This document shows, one piece after another, positions 63,401 to 64,000 of a DNA stretch of 64,000 bases. A program made the translations under genes and the position numbers. The stretch comes from Vitis vinifera (taxonomy: Eukaryota; Streptophyta; Magnoliopsida; Vitales; Vitaceae), in the NCBI RefSeq assembly GCF_030704535.1, contig NC_081818.1:27355501-27419500 (forward strand), written 5' to 3'. How positions within the stretch are numbered: position 1 is the stretch's first letter; every line of letters starts with the position of its first letter. The notes beneath the pieces were generated by a model. It was given only the letters and a program-made list of their open reading frames with translations. It was not told the DNA's origin and did no database searches.

Positions 63401-63704
63401 CTGCAATCGTGGAAGCCCTTCATGCAACGATGGATGAGGGCTAATATATCGTCCTTCAATGCTAAAGCACCAACTACCATTTTGGATAAAACTTCTAAAG
63501 CTGCTAATGCTATTCTGAAGGTTCATTATCCTCTTTTACTTTCATCTTGCCTATGTCATTTATTTGCATCAGTTTGAAAATCTTTTTTTGTGCATGATGT
63601 ATTCTTCCTCCTCCATTATCATGCAGAGTATGAGAAGAATTGCAGAAGAATCAATCCCCCGATCTGCTGAAAACATTGCACTAGCCATAAGTGCCCTATG
63701 CGTG
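48441..63704 (+). CDS. RST1: RST1 (RESURRECTION1), N-terminal half; gene continues past the window
   Basis: Large ARM/HEAT-like protein with a DUF3730 (focadhesin) region. In Arabidopsis RST1 links the cytosolic RNA exosome to the SKI complex and affects wax synthesis and embryo development. Eighteen exons: 48441-48833, 49024-49308, 49451-49534, 49737-50013, 51106-51356, 51654-51837, 51964-52151, 52277-52377, 55397-55472, 57005-57136, 57222-57303, 60632-60704, 61807-61975, 62295-62425, 62522-62613, 63128-63219, 63305-63520, 63627-63704. All junctions keep phase and give 968 codons of an expected 1,800 or more. It starts [20 protein letters not shown]; later segments include [38 protein letters not shown] and [12 protein letters not shown]. 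Several introns are swollen by LINE and other insertions; no exon is broken. The 3' end is outside the window. Confidence 0.88.
50790..50930. mobile_element. MITE end in RST1 intron 4
   Basis: Ends in GGAACCAAACATAACC, whose reverse complement matches the GGCTATGTTTGGTTCTTGGA found at 63797. Both look like termini of one MITE family. The other end here is unclear. Confidence 0.35.
52750..55330. mobile_element. Unclassified transposon-derived insert in RST1 intron 8
   Basis: The 3-kb intron 8 contains typical plant-repeat phrases such as TTAGAAGGTGGGTTGAATTGG near 52774 and ACTCCCCCTTTTGGTCACAA near 53980. No conserved protein motif or clean terminal repeats were seen. Borders are approximate. 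Confidence 0.4.
56655..56727 (+). mobile_element. Very short (73 bp) LINE insertion in RST1 intron 9
   Basis: Ends in TTTTTACCTATC plus an A-run and is bracketed by a perfect 19-bp direct repeat ATCTATTCCACACTGATTG at 56636-56654 and 56728-56746. This is the signature of an extremely 5'-truncated target-primed insertion. Confidence 0.85.
57378..57720. other. Repeat-like block in RST1 intron 11
   Basis: Begins CAGTGTTTTAAAAGG and repeats 'aggcttacgcc/ttaaggc'-type words, as hAT-like non-autonomous elements often do. The opposite end was not found. Confidence 0.35.
57720..59625 (+). mobile_element. Decayed LINE (reverse transcriptase to 3' end) in RST1 intron 11
   Basis: The + strand reads, with stops and frameshifts, the C-terminal part of a plant L1-type reverse transcriptase and its downstream zinc-binding domain: [12 protein letters not shown] then [25 protein letters not shown] (the catalytic FADD box, ruined), [48 protein letters not shown]. 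The first Gln of the RQGDP box is a stop. It is in the same direction as RST1 and cannot make an active enzyme. This LINE type is very common in grapevine, which supports the species guess. Confidence 0.85.
59612..60216. repeat. Direct repeat pair in RST1 intron 11
   Basis: 59612-59780 and 60010-60216 share 'ggagcatatataaacattcc', 'tactttttgttggattgggt' and 'ttggacctggtggagtgttt'. The second copy has about 45 extra bases that the first has lost. A third scrap, AACTTGTTTGAACAGTC, recurs at 60278. The unit overlaps or abuts the LINE 3' end. Confidence 0.75.
60975..61340 (+). mobile_element. LINE RNase H-like fragment in RST1 intron 11/12 region
   Basis: Lies in the intron between exons 12 and 13. 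The broken frame reads [14 protein letters not shown] and, after a shift, [21 protein letters not shown], resembling the RNase H domain found at the end of some plant LINEs and copied widely in grape. It is a relic. Confidence 0.45.
62875..62914 (-). mobile_element. Minimal LINE stub in RST1 intron 15
   Basis: A run of about 24 T followed by GATAAGCAAGA, bracketed by near-identical CAGAAGGACAATT (62862-62874) and CAGAAGGATAATT (62915-62927). It is essentially a poly-A tail plus about 11 bp of element on the minus strand. Confidence 0.65.
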
Positions 63705-63796
63705 GTAATAGTTTCAAGATGGTGGTAAATGTTGTTATTTATTCTTATGCATTCAGATTCCAAGAGCCTGAGCTTAGGCATATTCCATTGGTTAGG

Positions 63797-64000
63797 CTAT
63801 GTTTGGTTCTTGGAATATTTGAGGGGAAAATGTGAGCTAAAGAAAATAGAAAGGAAAAGTAGAAGAAAAGAAAATGTGAAGAAAAATAAAAAGTAGATTT
63901 CAAGTCAATAAATTATTTTTATACGTTACTTTAAACTCGTTTAACTTATTTTAACTTTTTTAAATAAAGATTAAATAATTAAAAATATATAAATTTCTAA
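63797..64000. mobile_element. MITE left end at the window edge, in RST1 intron 18
   Basis: GGCTATGTTTGGTTCTTGGA followed by purine-rich 'gaaaatgtgag/aaagaaaa' text, the usual start of a plant MITE; the right end lies outside the window. Confidence 0.4.

Noticed and set aside
1-64000. tRNA, rRNA or CRISPR-like arrays
   Set aside because: I found no cloverleaf-type box A/box B pair with a matching acceptor stem and no rRNA block. The palindrome ladder at 30-32 kb is not CRISPR: the spacers are homopolymers and the array is mirrored within a transposon in a plant genome.

Overview
The window is nuclear DNA from a flowering plant. It has intron-rich genes with GT-AG junctions, long AT-rich spacers and many transposon remnants. 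The protein matches (MKK3, CDT2, LOB-domain, oleosins, SWD2-like, RST1) and the style of the LINE and MITE relics suggest a woody eudicot, most likely grapevine (Vitis); the species is an inference. Coding models below were built by reading splice sites by eye and checking that reading phase is kept across every junction.

Layout. (1) 1-1.4 kb, + strand: the last six exons of a CDT2/DTL-type WD40 substrate receptor. (2) 2.9-8.8 kb, - strand: a complete MAP kinase kinase of the MKK3 type, convergent with DTL, with a leader intron up to about 9.64 kb. (3) 9.9-20 kb: gene-poor AT-rich DNA with a decayed Ty1/copia element, a short minisatellite and a MITE. (4) 20.97-21.48 kb, +: an intact class I LOB-domain transcription factor with a probable intron in its leader. 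(5) 24.36-25.53 kb: a non-autonomous hAT transposon with exact 8-bp target duplications and a GC-rich, possibly captured, segment. (6) 26.6-35.8 kb, +: a tandem oleosin cluster of one pseudogene with two in-frame TGAs and three intact single-exon genes. Between the pseudogene and the intact copies lie a Ty3/gypsy remnant and a 2.1-kb giant foldback element. (7) 37.5-46.6 kb, -: a complete SWD2/WDR82-like WD40 gene. (8) 48.4-63.7 kb, +: the first 18 exons (968 codons) of RST1, which runs off the window; several LINE pieces of graded length lie in its introns and in those of SWD2.

The genes do not form one pathway. DTL (replication licensing), MKK3 (MAPK signalling), SWD2-like (H3K4 methylation and transcription) and RST1 (RNA exosome cofactor, wax) are single-copy housekeeping or regulatory genes. 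The oleosins are a local gene family for seed oil bodies, sharing a CATGCA (RY) promoter block.

The most unusual structure is the foldback element at 29976-32096. Its two roughly 1-kb arms are inverted copies of each other, the outer 98 or so bases match perfectly, it sits in an exact 10-bp target duplication, and its interior is a ladder of about 13-14 copies of a 31-bp palindrome separated by A/T homopolymers. It encodes no protein.
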